Positions 35,623-43,936 of a DNA stretch of 64,000 bases are shown piece by piece (positions within the stretch are counted from its first letter, which is position 1; every line of letters begins with the position of its first letter). The stretch is from assembly GCF_012241385.1 (NCBI RefSeq), contig NZ_JAAVXB010000001.1, positions 558,001 through 622,000 of the forward strand, read 5' to 3'. Made by a program: the position numbers and the translations under genes. The notes under the pieces are model-generated. The model saw nothing but the letters and a program-made list of their open reading frames with translations, did no database searches and had not been told where the DNA came from. This DNA comes from Solimonas marina (lineage in GTDB: Bacteria > Pseudomonadota > Gammaproteobacteria > Nevskiales > Nevskiaceae).

Positions 35623-36094
35623 CGACCGACGCCTTGCTCAAGGTGAAGTCCAGCGACGTCAGGCAGTGGTCACTGCCGCTGCCGGCGACACTGGGGTTCA
35701 GCGTCAAACCACGGTTGTCGAAGGCCACGCAGCTGAAGGCGCCACCGCCGGCTTCGATCGTCGTTTGTGTCGACAACGCCGCCGACCACTGCGTCGTGTC
35801 GCTGCACGTGGCGCCGTCGGCATCGGCGGCCGTGATCAGCCGCAGTTGGTCGTTGCTGCGGCAGAGAATCGCCGCCGCTACGTCGTCGCCAACGGCGCCT
35901 GGATTGCGCAGTGAAATCGCCTTGGCACGTGCGATGCCCTGCGCCAGCGCCGCCTGCGTTTCACGTAGCTGCGCCGAGGCGACCCAATTGCTCGTCAGCG
36001 GCACGCCGAGCATGGTCAGCATGCTGATGATCGCGATGACCACCATCATCTCGATCAACGAAAACCCCCGATCCTGGCATCCCCCTTTCGTCAC
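35600..36094 (-). CDS. fimT: FimT/FimU-like minor pilin (GspH family, operon B)
   Basis: The 164-residue product is the same length as its operon A counterpart. The leader MTKGGCQDRG precedes FSLIEMMVVIAIISMLTMLG, a good prepilin signal with Glu5. The conserved CVAFDNRGL segment and terminal Cys pair resemble the operon A protein. Its start overlaps the pilE stop by four bases (ATGA). Confidence 0.88.
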   Translation of the reverse strand: MTKGGCQDRGFSLIEMMVVIAIISMLTMLGVPLTSNWVASAQLRETQAALAQGIARAKAISLRNPGAVGDDVAAAILCRSNDQLRLITAADADGATCSDTTQWSAALSTQTTIEAGGGAFSCVAFDNRGLTLNPSVAGSGSDHCLTSLDFTLSKASVDEQVSFH

Positions 36095-36519
36095 CAGGTC
36101 TCCGTCGTTCCGCTGGGGTGGGTCAGTACGCGGTCGTTGCCGTCATTGAGGGTCAGTACATAGCCGCTGGTGCGGCCGCTGCCGCTGGCTTTCAACGTGT
36201 AGCCGGTCGCGTCGCTGGCAGCGATGACGTAGCTGAACGTCGACGCCGCCGGATACCAGCCCTTGAACAGCGCCTCGGTCTGCGCGGTGGTCGTGGTCAC
36301 CGCGGGATAGCTGAGCTGCTGCTGGTAGTAGTTTTCGAGATTGAGGCTGAGCGCGACGAGATCGGCTTCCGCGGCGCGGATCTGGCTGCGCGTGATGTAT
36401 GCGCTGTACGACGGGATCGCGATCGCCGCCAGGATCGCGACGATCACGACCGTCACGATCAGCTCGATCAGCGTGAAGCCCGAGGAACGGAGCCGCCGTT
36501 GGCCCGATGAGGTTTTCAT
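36091..36519 (-). CDS. pilE: Type IV pilin PilE-like protein (operon B, first gene)
   Basis: The 142-residue product starts at the ATG at 36519 (MKTSSGQRRLRSSG before FTLIELIVTVVIVAILAAIA). A GTG three codons upstream is possible but less likely. The segment ITRSQIRAAEADLVALSLNL is almost identical to operon A PilE, as is ALFKGWYPA. The C-terminal domains differ more, and it ends THPSGTTETW. The high similarity argues that operons A and B arose by duplication. Confidence 0.9.
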   Translation of the reverse strand: MKTSSGQRRLRSSGFTLIELIVTVVIVAILAAIAIPSYSAYITRSQIRAAEADLVALSLNLENYYQQQLSYPAVTTTTAQTEALFKGWYPAASTFSYVIAASDATGYTLKASGSGRTSGYVLTLNDGNDRVLTHPSGTTETW

Positions 36520-36654
36520 GCAGACCACGCTACTCGCGCGCGCACGGCCTGGAGGTCTACGGCGACCGGCGGTGGCGAAGAAATGACCGGCGTTCGTTAT
36601 CCACCGATGCGTAGAGAAATCACACCAAGCACGCCCCGGACGCGCTGACGGTGA

Positions 36655-37248
36655 TCATCCTGCCGCGCTGCAGAACGGCAGGGTGGGCGTGATCAGGTGT
36701 CCGAGGCGCGCCAGCAGCGATTCGAACTGCAGCGGGTGCAGCGGGCCGAACAGCGCAAGGACCAGCAGCGTGGTCGCGCCGCCGAACAGGAACAGCGGAA
36801 AGTGCATGCGCGGCAGCTCGCCACGCAGTGCGACGAACACCACCAGGCCGATTGCGCCGAGCATCATGCCGAGTATCAATTCGATGATGCTGTGCGCATG
36901 TAATGCATAGCGGCTCCAGGCGATCAACAGTACCCAGAAGACGGCGCATGCAATGACGACGAGTCGCAACCACAGGGGACGACTACGCCCGGTCAGCAGG
37001 CTGATGCCACCGTAGACGAACAGGCTGAAGCCGGCATGGCCGCTGGGGCTGTGCAGGCTGAAATGCGGCAGCGGGCAATTGAGGAAATAGGCTTTCAGCA
37101 GCGTGATCGCGCCGATGCCGACGGCAAAGCCGGCCAGCCACGCCAGGGCCGGACGGCGACCGCCGACATGGGCCAGCCACAGCAGAATCAACAAGGTGAG
37201 CGGCAACAGGACGGCGCTGTTGCCGAAGGCGGTGAGATCTCGAAGCAT
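36655..37248 (-). CDS. PAP2-family membrane phosphatase
   Basis: The 197-residue protein starts at the ATG at 37248 and has about five to six membrane helices. The PAP2 signature is partly visible: SPSGHAGFSLFVYGG and SRYALHAHSIIELILG (SR-x5-H). The first motif (KxxxxxxRP) is weak. Such enzymes dephosphorylate lipid pyrophosphates such as undecaprenyl-PP or phosphatidic acid. The substrate cannot be told here. Confidence 0.8.
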   Translation of the reverse strand: MLRDLTAFGNSAVLLPLTLLILLWLAHVGGRRPALAWLAGFAVGIGAITLLKAYFLNCPLPHFSLHSPSGHAGFSLFVYGGISLLTGRSRPLWLRLVVIACAVFWVLLIAWSRYALHAHSIIELILGMMLGAIGLVVFVALRGELPRMHFPLFLFGGATTLLVLALFGPLHPLQFESLLARLGHLITPTLPFCSAAG

Positions 37249-37321
37249 GGAATCGGTGTGAGCGCGACGATGGTCGCGCCCGCACACGATACGGCAGCGC
37301 TGTACTCGATGTATACGTCGC

Positions 37322-38017
37322 TCAGGTGCCGGATGATGGCGTCGGTCCCGCGGCCGTCAGCGGCTTGCGTTCACCGTAACGGCGATCCAGCCACAGGCGG
37401 GCGGCGAACATCACCGCCAACGGTCCGAACCATGCCAGCAGGTGCGCGCTATCGGCCCAGGCCGCCGGCAGCAGACGATTGAGGCCGATCGACAGGAAAG
37501 CGATGTGCGTGGCGACGCCGTTGCCGAGCATCGAGCCGTAGTGCTCGGTCAGCCACCAGTGTGGCGACAGTGTCCGGCGCAGGAAGCGCACCATGCACAG
37601 GCCGCGATAGATGCCGAACGCCGAGAAGCCGATCAGCAAGACCTGGCCAAGGTGCAAGCCGATCGCCAGCACCACGAGACTGCCGAGCAGCGTCGCTGCC
37701 GTGAGCGCGCGATACCAGCCGCCACGATAGGCATTGGCGTCGCGCTTCAGGCGCAACGATCGCCAGCCGGTCAGGCATGCGGACGTCGTCAGTAGCAGCA
37801 GCAAGAACAGAAAGGTCGCGGTGATGATCTGGCCGCGCAGGCCGAGGATCACGGCCATCGGCAGGGCGGTGGCGCCGATCCCGCACATCGAGATGAAGAA
37901 CACGCGGCCAGCGCGCACATGCAGCCAGCCGCCCTTGCGTGCCAGGCCTGCTGTCCAGAACGACAACAGGGCACCGGTCCCGGCGATGACGTGCAGCAGC
38001 AAGAGGGTCTGGTACAT
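37322..38017 (-). CDS. Multi-pass membrane protein, DUF2306-like
   Basis: The 231-residue protein has about seven hydrophobic segments and begins MYQTLLLLHVIAGTGALLSFW with a GGAG upstream. Conserved-looking His residues sit in the first helix (LLHVIAG), in LHVRAGRVF and in WLTEHYGSM, a pattern seen in uncharacterised membrane proteins of the DUF2306 type. Function is unknown. It follows the DUF6622-like gene by 40 bases and probably shares its transcript. Confidence 0.7.
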   Translation of the reverse strand: MYQTLLLLHVIAGTGALLSFWTAGLARKGGWLHVRAGRVFFISMCGIGATALPMAVILGLRGQIITATFLFLLLLLTTSACLTGWRSLRLKRDANAYRGGWYRALTAATLLGSLVVLAIGLHLGQVLLIGFSAFGIYRGLCMVRFLRRTLSPHWWLTEHYGSMLGNGVATHIAFLSIGLNRLLPAAWADSAHLLAWFGPLAVMFAARLWLDRRYGERKPLTAAGPTPSSGT

Positions 38018-38057
38018 GAGGATCTCCGAGGCGGCGAGCGGGAACGTGGACCGCGAA

Positions 38058-38573
38058 TCAGGCGGCGACGGGGGTGGTTTGCGGATCGCGTCGATGGACC
38101 AGGCGCAAGCGCAGTGCGCGGCCGAGCATCGAGCCGCTGAGTGCGCCGTAGGTGAAACAAACCGCGAGCATGAAGTCCGCGTCGTGACGCCACGCCGGGT
38201 GGATCGCCATCGACACGGCGACGCCGTACTTCACTGCGAAGATCAGCAGCATCAACGCCAAGGGCGCATAGCTGCCCGGCAGATGAAAGCGGCGCGTGGT
38301 GGCGTCATACCGTGCGCCGCGGGGCGCGCCGAGGCTGCGCAAGCTCAGCGCCATCGCGCCGAGGCCGGCGGCCCAGCAGGCCAGCGCTGCAGGGTGGACG
38401 CCGAACGTCGAGCAGACCCCGAGCAGCGAGAGCACGACGAATACCCCAGGTAGCAGGAAGGCACGCGCGAGGTGGATGTCCTGCGCGCGGCGCATCGCCA
38501 GGCCGCGCTGGATCAGCACGGCCAATGCGATCCAGACCCAGATCGGTGTGTGGCGGACGATGTCGAGTGCCAT
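38058..38573 (-). CDS. Membrane protein, DUF6622-like
   Basis: The 171-residue protein starts at the ATG at 38573 with AGGAG upstream and begins MALDIVRHTPIWVWIALAVL. Four to five membrane helices are evident. The HTPxWVW start is one I associate with the DUF6622 family, which has no known function. It is divergent from a DesK/DesR-like two-component pair with only 134 bases between, and could be a target of that system. Confidence 0.7.
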   Translation of the reverse strand: MALDIVRHTPIWVWIALAVLIQRGLAMRRAQDIHLARAFLLPGVFVVLSLLGVCSTFGVHPAALACWAAGLGAMALSLRSLGAPRGARYDATTRRFHLPGSYAPLALMLLIFAVKYGVAVSMAIHPAWRHDADFMLAVCFTYGALSGSMLGRALRLRLVHRRDPQTTPVAA

Positions 38574-38636
38574 GACGCGGCTCCTGTTGTTGATGACCTG
38601 AGCCCATTGTCGGCAGCCGTGGCGCGCCGCGGCAGA

Positions 38637-38701
38637 TGACAAATGACACTTTGGGGGGTGACAAAACGCACTCCCGGCGCCGCGCGTCGCGCTCCTATAC
38701 T
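38637..38701. promoter_or_regulatory. TGACAAA direct repeats and a leaderless-type -10 before the kinase gene
   Basis: TGACAAA occurs at 38637-38643 and 38659-38665 (22 bases apart, two helical turns), with a further TGACA at 38644-38648. These are candidate sites for the neighbouring response regulator. TATACT at 38696-38701 is a good -10 that ends six bases before the kinase ATG. Transcription would then start at or next to the start codon. No Shine-Dalgarno sequence is visible, which fits a leaderless message. Confidence 0.45.
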
Positions 38702-38707
38702 GCGGCG

Positions 38708-39865
38708 ATGGAACCCGATTCGACTGCGATGTTGCGGACCCGCTGGCTGGCGCCGACCGCGCCGATGAACATTGCGGTCTACGTCACCTGGGGGGTCGTG
38801 GCGTTGCAGCCGCTGCTCGGTGCGGCGCGCGGCACACTGAGCCTGACGGGGCCGACCGCCGTTGGACTCGTTGCCTTGCTCAGCACCGTTCCGCTGTGGT
38901 GGTGGCGCACGCGTTGCAGCGGCGGCCAGAGCCGCGCCGCGCTACTCCTGGTGGGCCTGCAGGCGCTGGCCGTGCTGTGTGCGTGCTGGGGCCTGCGCAA
39001 TGGTGCGATCCCGATCCTGCTGATCATCGTCGCGGCGCAGCTCGGCGCCCTGTGCCCGATGCGCAGGGTTGCCGGCCTGATGTTGCCGGTCAATCTGGCG
39101 CTGCTGCTGATTCTGGCGCAGCGCTGGGGCTGGAGCGACGCCGTGCAAAGCGTGCTGTCGACAGCCGCATTCCAGACCTTCGCGGCGCTGATGACGGCCT
39201 ATGCGCATCGCGCCGAGGATGCGCGCGACGACATGCTGCGCATCAACGGCGAACTGCTGGCGACGCGCCAGCTGTTGCTGGAGAGCACGCGCGGCGAAGA
39301 GCGCCTGCGTCTGTCGCGCGAGCTGCACGATGTGGTGGGCCATAAGTTGACCGCGTTGAACCTGTTGCTGCGGCTGCAGGCGCGCGACAACGGCAGAACC
39401 CCGGCGCTGGACGATTGCGAGCGGTTGGCCGGTGAACTGTTGGCCGACGTACGCGGCGTCGTCAGCACTTTGCGCGAGCACGACGGTATCGATCTGCATG
39501 GCGCGCTGCAGGCCCTGGTACCGGCCATTCCGGAGCCGCGCGTTGTGCTCGATCTGGCGCCGCGGGTGCGGGTGACAGGGCTGGCGCAGGCGCAGACGCT
39601 GCTGCGTTGTGCGCAGGAAGGCCTGACGAATGCGATGCGTCATAGCGGCGCCGAACGGGTGACCATTCAGCTGCGGGAGGCCGACGGCGGCGTCGTGCTC
39701 GAAGTCGACGACGACGGCACCGCCCGTGCGTTGCCGACGCCCGGCAACGGGCTGCGTGGCATGCGCGAGCGGGTCGAGGCGGTCGACGGACGTCTGGATT
39801 TCACGTTGCGAGCGGGTGGCGGACTCGGCTTGCGGGTCTGGTTGCCGCAGGCGGTGGCGGCATGA
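38708..39865 (+). CDS. Sensor histidine kinase (DesK/NarL-partner type)
   Basis: The 385-residue membrane kinase has six or so N-terminal helices (residues about 20-165) and no large periplasmic domain, so it probably senses the membrane itself. The HisKA_3 dimerisation region carries the phosphoacceptor His207 in SRELHDVVGHKLTAL. The HATPase domain shows GLTNAMRHSGAERVTI and GNGLRGMRERVEAV. I took the ATG at 38708 rather than 38636 because of the TATACT just before it. It overlaps the regulator gene by ATGA. Confidence 0.9.
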   Translation: MEPDSTAMLRTRWLAPTAPMNIAVYVTWGVVALQPLLGAARGTLSLTGPTAVGLVALLSTVPLWWWRTRCSGGQSRAALLLVGLQALAVLCACWGLRNGAIPILLIIVAAQLGALCPMRRVAGLMLPVNLALLLILAQRWGWSDAVQSVLSTAAFQTFAALMTAYAHRAEDARDDMLRINGELLATRQLLLESTRGEERLRLSRELHDVVGHKLTALNLLLRLQARDNGRTPALDDCERLAGELLADVRGVVSTLREHDGIDLHGALQALVPAIPEPRVVLDLAPRVRVTGLAQAQTLLRCAQEGLTNAMRHSGAERVTIQLREADGGVVLEVDDDGTARALPTPGNGLRGMRERVEAVDGRLDFTLRAGGGLGLRVWLPQAVAA

Positions 39866-40488
39866 GTGCGACGGTACGCATCGCCCTGGCCGATGATCAG
39901 GCCCTGGTGCGCCATGGTTTGCGCGCGCTACTCGAAGGGCTGGGCGGCATCGAGGTCGCGGTCGAAGCCGAAGATGGCGCGGCGCTACTGCAGGCGCTGC
40001 AGCATCAACGTGTCGATGTTGTCGTCAGCGACGTGCGCATGCCCGGGCACTCGGGGATCGAGGTGGCCCGCGCACTGCGTGCGCGCGGCGACTACACGCC
40101 GGTCTTGTTGCTGACCACCTTCGACGAGCCGGCGCTGATGCACGGCGCGCGCAATGCCGGCGCACAGGGCTTCATGCTCAAGGACGCGGCGCCGGAGGAA
40201 CTGCAACACGCGATCGCGCAGCTCGCCGCCGGTGCCACATTGTTCGCGCCGGTCAGCACGACGAAACTGGCGAGCGTCGCCGACGATGCGACGCCGGCCC
40301 ACCTCACGGCGCGCGAGGCGGATGTCCTGCGCCTGGTCGCCGGCGGCTATTCGAACAAGGAGATCGGCCGCACGCTCGGCATTTCCGACGGCACGGTGCG
40401 CAACCACCTCACCGACATCATGGCGCGTCTCGAGGCACGCGACCGTACGCACGCGGTGATGAAGGCGATCGCCGCGCGCTTGATCTGA
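39862..40488 (+). CDS. Response regulator, NarL/FixJ (LuxR) family
   Basis: The 208-residue regulator has a receiver domain with acidic pair Asp11/Asp12 (ALADDQALVRHGL), phosphoacceptor Asp57 (VVVSDVRMPG) and Lys in FMLKDAAPEE. The C-terminal LuxR helix-turn-helix follows (LTAREADVLRLVAGGYSNKE, then IGRTLGISDGTVRNHL). It resembles DesR, which acts on membrane-lipid genes in Bacillus. It overlaps the kinase gene by four bases and so is its cognate partner. Confidence 0.92.
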   Translation: MSATVRIALADDQALVRHGLRALLEGLGGIEVAVEAEDGAALLQALQHQRVDVVVSDVRMPGHSGIEVARALRARGDYTPVLLLTTFDEPALMHGARNAGAQGFMLKDAAPEELQHAIAQLAAGATLFAPVSTTKLASVADDATPAHLTAREADVLRLVAGGYSNKEIGRTLGISDGTVRNHLTDIMARLEARDRTHAVMKAIAARLI

Positions 40489-40495
40489 CGCCGGC

Positions 40496-41584
40496 TCAGA
40501 TGCCGATGCGCTGCAGGGCGCCGTCGATCAATGCTCGCGTCAGCGCTTCGGCATCGAGACCGCGCGCCAGGGTGCGGCTCAGCGCCGCCGCCTGACCGGC
40601 CCACAAGGACTGAAAGTCGCCGCTGCCGCCGGCTTCAGTGGCGGCGCGCAACGGGGCCAGCGCCGTGCCGGCCAGCGGAAAAGGTGGCGCATCGGCGCTG
40701 AGCGGACCGAGTTCGCGCATGACGCGATTCATCAGCCCGCGCGCCGGTCGGCCGCTGAAGACATTGGTCAGCGCGGTGTTGTCGTCGCGGGCCGCCGCCA
40801 GCGCGTCGCGATGCAAGGCGGCAATGCGCGTCTCCGGTGTATACAGATAGGCGGTGCCGATCTGCACCGCGGCGGCGCCGAGCGCGAACGCCGCGGCAAT
40901 GCCCCGCGCGTCGCCGATGCCGCCGGCGGCGATGACCGGGACGTCGACGGCATCGACAAGTTGCGGCAACAGTGCGAACAGGCCGGGCTGCGTCGCCACG
41001 TCGTCGCTCAGAAACAGCCCACGATGACCACCGGCCTCGCTGCCCTGCGCGATGATGGCGTCGACGCCGCGCGCGGCCAGCCAGCGGCCTTCGGCGACGG
41101 TGGTCGCCGAGGCCAGCACCTTGGCGCCGCTGGCTTGCACACGGGCCAGCAGTGCCGCGTCGGGCAGACCGAAGTGGAAGCTGACCACGCCGGGCTGCAA
41201 GTCCTCGACGAGCGCGCAGGCCGCATCGTCGAACGGCTGGCGGTTGGCGCTGCTGACCTGCGCGTCGGTGCTGATGCCGAATTCGGCATAGTAGGGCGCT
41301 AGCCTGGCTTGCCAGCGCGCGAGTGCCGCATCGGCGTCGTGCGGTGGCGTGTGGCAGAAGAAATTGAGATTGAGCGGCGCCGTCGGCAGCGCCGCGCGAA
41401 ACGCCGCCAGTTCGGCGCGGATCTGCGCCGCTGACAACATCGCGCACGGCAGCGCGCCGAGCGCACCGGCCCTGGCCGCCGCAATCGCCAGCGGTGCGGT
41501 TTGGGCGCCGGCCATCGGTGCCTGAATCAGCGGATGTTCGATGCGCAGCAAATCGCTGATGCGCGTGTCGGGCCATCGAGTCAT
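40496..41584 (-). CDS. Nitronate monooxygenase-like flavoprotein
   Basis: The 362-residue TIM-barrel FMN enzyme begins with LLRIEHPLIQAPMAGAQTAPLA. It includes GARGVDAIIAQGSEAGGH-type elements (here ARGVDAIIAQGSEAGGHRG) and VIAAGGIGDARGIAAAFALG, the phosphate-binding end of the barrel. Members oxidise propionate 3-nitronate and other alkyl nitronates with oxygen. It converges on the response regulator with seven bases between, and is divergent from yceH. Confidence 0.88.
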   Translation of the reverse strand: MTRWPDTRISDLLRIEHPLIQAPMAGAQTAPLAIAAARAGALGALPCAMLSAAQIRAELAAFRAALPTAPLNLNFFCHTPPHDADAALARWQARLAPYYAEFGISTDAQVSSANRQPFDDAACALVEDLQPGVVSFHFGLPDAALLARVQASGAKVLASATTVAEGRWLAARGVDAIIAQGSEAGGHRGLFLSDDVATQPGLFALLPQLVDAVDVPVIAAGGIGDARGIAAAFALGAAAVQIGTAYLYTPETRIAALHRDALAAARDDNTALTNVFSGRPARGLMNRVMRELGPLSADAPPFPLAGTALAPLRAATEAGGSGDFQSLWAGQAAALSRTLARGLDAEALTRALIDGALQRIGI

Positions 41585-41723
41585 CGATGTCTCCTGAGGT
41601 GGCGCCGGCCGGGGGTGCCGGCGCGCGCATCATCGCAGACTCGGCGCCATACGGACGGAACCCGGCGCGGCATACAAGGTCAAGGTTACGATTCGCCTTT
41701 CGAATCAGAGCCGCCGAGCCGTC

Positions 41724-42377
41724 ATGTCTGAAATCCTGCTGAGCCCGCACGAAGCCCGCGTCGTTGCCGTCCTCGTCGAGAAGTCGATCACCACGCCGCA
41801 GTACTACCCGATGACGGTCAACGCGATCATGCTCGCGGCCAATCAGAAGACCTCGCGCAACCCGGTCATGAGCCTCAGCGAGGGCGATGTCGGCAACGCG
41901 CTGAACCTGCTGGAAGAACGCAAGTTCGTCGGCCGCGACAGCTTCAGTTCCCGCGCGCAGAAATGGCGTCAGCAGTTCCTGCACCAGATGTTGCTGAAGC
42001 CGGCCACGCAGGCACTGCTGGTGACGCTGATGCTGCGTGGCCCGCAGACCCTGGCCGAGTTGCGCAGCAACGCACAGCCGCTCGGCGGTCCCGGCGACGA
42101 GGACGCGGTGCGTACCGCGCTCGACGATCTGAGCGATCGCGCACAGCCGCTGGTGGCGACGCTGCCGCGTGCGGCGGGCCAGTCGGCAGTCCGTTACGGC
42201 CACACCCTCTGCGGTGCCGAAGCCTTTGCCGCGGCGGCCGAAATGGTTGCGCATGCGCCGGAACGGCGCGCCGAAAGCGGCGGCCGGGTCGATGCCCTGG
42301 AAGCCCGCGTCGCCGCGCTAGAGGCCAGAATTGCCGAGCTTGAACAGGCGCTTGGCGTCGGTACCGCCGATAGCTGA
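41724..42377 (+). CDS. yceH: YceH family protein (DUF480)
   Basis: The 217-residue protein has two tandem winged-helix domains. The N-terminal part contains SPHEARVVAVLVEKSITTPQ and YYPMTVNAIMLAANQKTSRN; the second begins QALLVTLMLRGPQTLAELR. A C-terminal coiled coil (ALEARVAALEARIAELEQAL) is typical of the family. The role is not established; DNA binding is suggested by the fold. Length matches E. coli YceH (about 215). Confidence 0.92.
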   Translation: MSEILLSPHEARVVAVLVEKSITTPQYYPMTVNAIMLAANQKTSRNPVMSLSEGDVGNALNLLEERKFVGRDSFSSRAQKWRQQFLHQMLLKPATQALLVTLMLRGPQTLAELRSNAQPLGGPGDEDAVRTALDDLSDRAQPLVATLPRAAGQSAVRYGHTLCGAEAFAAAAEMVAHAPERRAESGGRVDALEARVAALEARIAELEQALGVGTADS

Positions 42378-42443
42378 TGCCGCGCGGCAGCGCTTGGCAA
42401 AGCCTGTGCATGTCAAAGCGGACATGTTCAATCGCGGTCCTGC

Positions 42444-43826
42444 ATGGCGCGCTACCAGACCCGCATCGGTGCTCGCGGTTACCACTTTGATGATCTGAAA
42501 GCTGTCATGGCCTGCGCGTCGCCGCGACGCTCGGGCGACGAACTGGCGGGTCTGGCCGCGGCCGACGACGAAACACGAGTGGCGGCGCGCGAGGTCTTGG
42601 CGGCGCTGCCGCTGCGGCACTTTCTCGACGAGGCGCTGATTCCGTACGAGGCCGACGAGGTCACGCAGCTGATCGTCGACACGCATGACGTCGAGGCGTT
42701 CGCGCCGGTCGCCGGCATGACGGTCGGCGAGTTCCGCGACTGGCTGCTGTCGTACGCGGCGACGCCGGCCGCGCTCAGCGCGCTGGCGCCGGGCCTGACG
42801 CCGGAAATGGTCGCCGCGGTGTCGAAGCTGATGCGCAATGCCGACCTGATCGCGGTCGGCGCCAAGTGCCGGGTCGTCACCCGTTTTCGCACCACGCTGG
42901 GCTTGCCTGGTCGGCTCGCCGCGCGCCTGCAGCCGAATCATCCGACCGACGATCCGCTCGGCATCGCCGCGTCGACGCTGGACGGCCTGCTGTTCGGCAT
43001 GGGTGACGCGGTGATCGGCATCAATCCGGCCGGCGACTCGCTGCCGGAAACCGTGCGTCTGCTGCAGATGCTCGACGAACTGCGCATGCGCTTCGCGATC
43101 CCGATGCAGTCCTGTGTGCTCGCGCACGTCACGACGTCGATCCGCGCCATCGAGCGCGGCGCGCCGGTCGACCTGGTGTTTCAGTCGATCGCCGGCAGCG
43201 AAAAGGCCAATCGCGGCTTCGGCGTCGACCTTGCCGTACTGCGCGAAGGCTACGACGCCGTCAACGGCCTGCAGCGCGCCGGCATCGGCGCCAACACCAT
43301 GTATTTCGAAACCGGCCAGGGCAGTGCGCTGTCGGCCGACGCGCATCACGGCGTCGATCAACAGACCATGGAAGTGCGCGCCTATGCCGTCGCGCGCGCA
43401 TTCCGGCCGCTGATCGTCAACACCGTGGTCGGCTTCATCGGCCCGGAATACCTCTACGACAGCAAGCAGATCATTCGCGCCGGCCTCGAGGATCATTGCT
43501 GCGGCAAGCTGCTCGGCCTGCCGATGGGCGTCGACGTTTGCTACACCAATCACGCCGAGGCCGATCAGGACGACATGGACACGCTGGCGACGACGCTCGC
43601 CGCCGCCGGTGTCACCTTCCTGATCGCCGTGCCCGGCGCCGACGACGTGATGCTCAACTATCAGAGCCTGTCGTATCACGACGTGCTCGGCCTGCGGCAT
43701 CTGCTGAAGCTGCAGCCGGCGCCGGAATTCCAGGACTGGCTGGCGCGCATGGGCTTGCTCGACGAACAGGGCGCGCTGCCGCCGCCGAAGCCGAACGCGG
43801 TGCGCCAGTTGTTGGCGCTGCACTGA
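42444..43826 (+). CDS. eutB: Ethanolamine ammonia-lyase heavy chain
   Basis: The 460-residue large subunit of the adenosylcobalamin-dependent lyase splits ethanolamine into acetaldehyde and ammonia. Family segments include GLTPEMVAAVSKLMRNADL, MYFETGQGSALSADAHHG, and GADDVMLNYQSLSYHDV. Length is normal (about 453-465). The ATG at 42444 has only a weak ribosome site. No microcompartment, eutA reactivase or eutH transporter gene is visible nearby, so this is the short eutBC arrangement. Confidence 0.96.
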   Translation: MARYQTRIGARGYHFDDLKAVMACASPRRSGDELAGLAAADDETRVAAREVLAALPLRHFLDEALIPYEADEVTQLIVDTHDVEAFAPVAGMTVGEFRDWLLSYAATPAALSALAPGLTPEMVAAVSKLMRNADLIAVGAKCRVVTRFRTTLGLPGRLAARLQPNHPTDDPLGIAASTLDGLLFGMGDAVIGINPAGDSLPETVRLLQMLDELRMRFAIPMQSCVLAHVTTSIRAIERGAPVDLVFQSIAGSEKANRGFGVDLAVLREGYDAVNGLQRAGIGANTMYFETGQGSALSADAHHGVDQQTMEVRAYAVARAFRPLIVNTVVGFIGPEYLYDSKQIIRAGLEDHCCGKLLGLPMGVDVCYTNHAEADQDDMDTLATTLAAAGVTFLIAVPGADDVMLNYQSLSYHDVLGLRHLLKLQPAPEFQDWLARMGLLDEQGALPPPKPNAVRQLLALH

Positions 43827-43867
43827 ATGGCGATGTGTTCCGTCTTTCCTGCCGTTCACCCCGAGTG

Positions 43868-43882
43868 CCACGCGCAGCGTGG
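43868..43882. repeat. Short REP-like hairpin between eutB and eutC
   Basis: CCACGC-GCA-GCGTGG is a perfect 6-bp stem with a 3-base loop in the 110-base gap between eutB and eutC, followed by TATCGAGGGGG. The layout resembles REP elements common in Xanthomonadales-like genomes, but I see no second copy in this window. It could tune the eutC level. Confidence 0.3.
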
Positions 43883-43936
43883 TGTATCGAGGGGGTTCAG
43901 CGCGGGTCGAAAGCTGCCGATCGCGAGGCTGCTGCC

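Noticed and set aside
36596-36604. DnaA-box-like TTATCCACC upstream of operon B pilE
   Set aside because: A single near-match far from the origin, with no cluster or AT-rich tract.
42378-42443. Cobalamin riboswitch before eutB
   Set aside because: The gap is only 66 bases, too short for the structure, and no B12-box-like sequence is visible.
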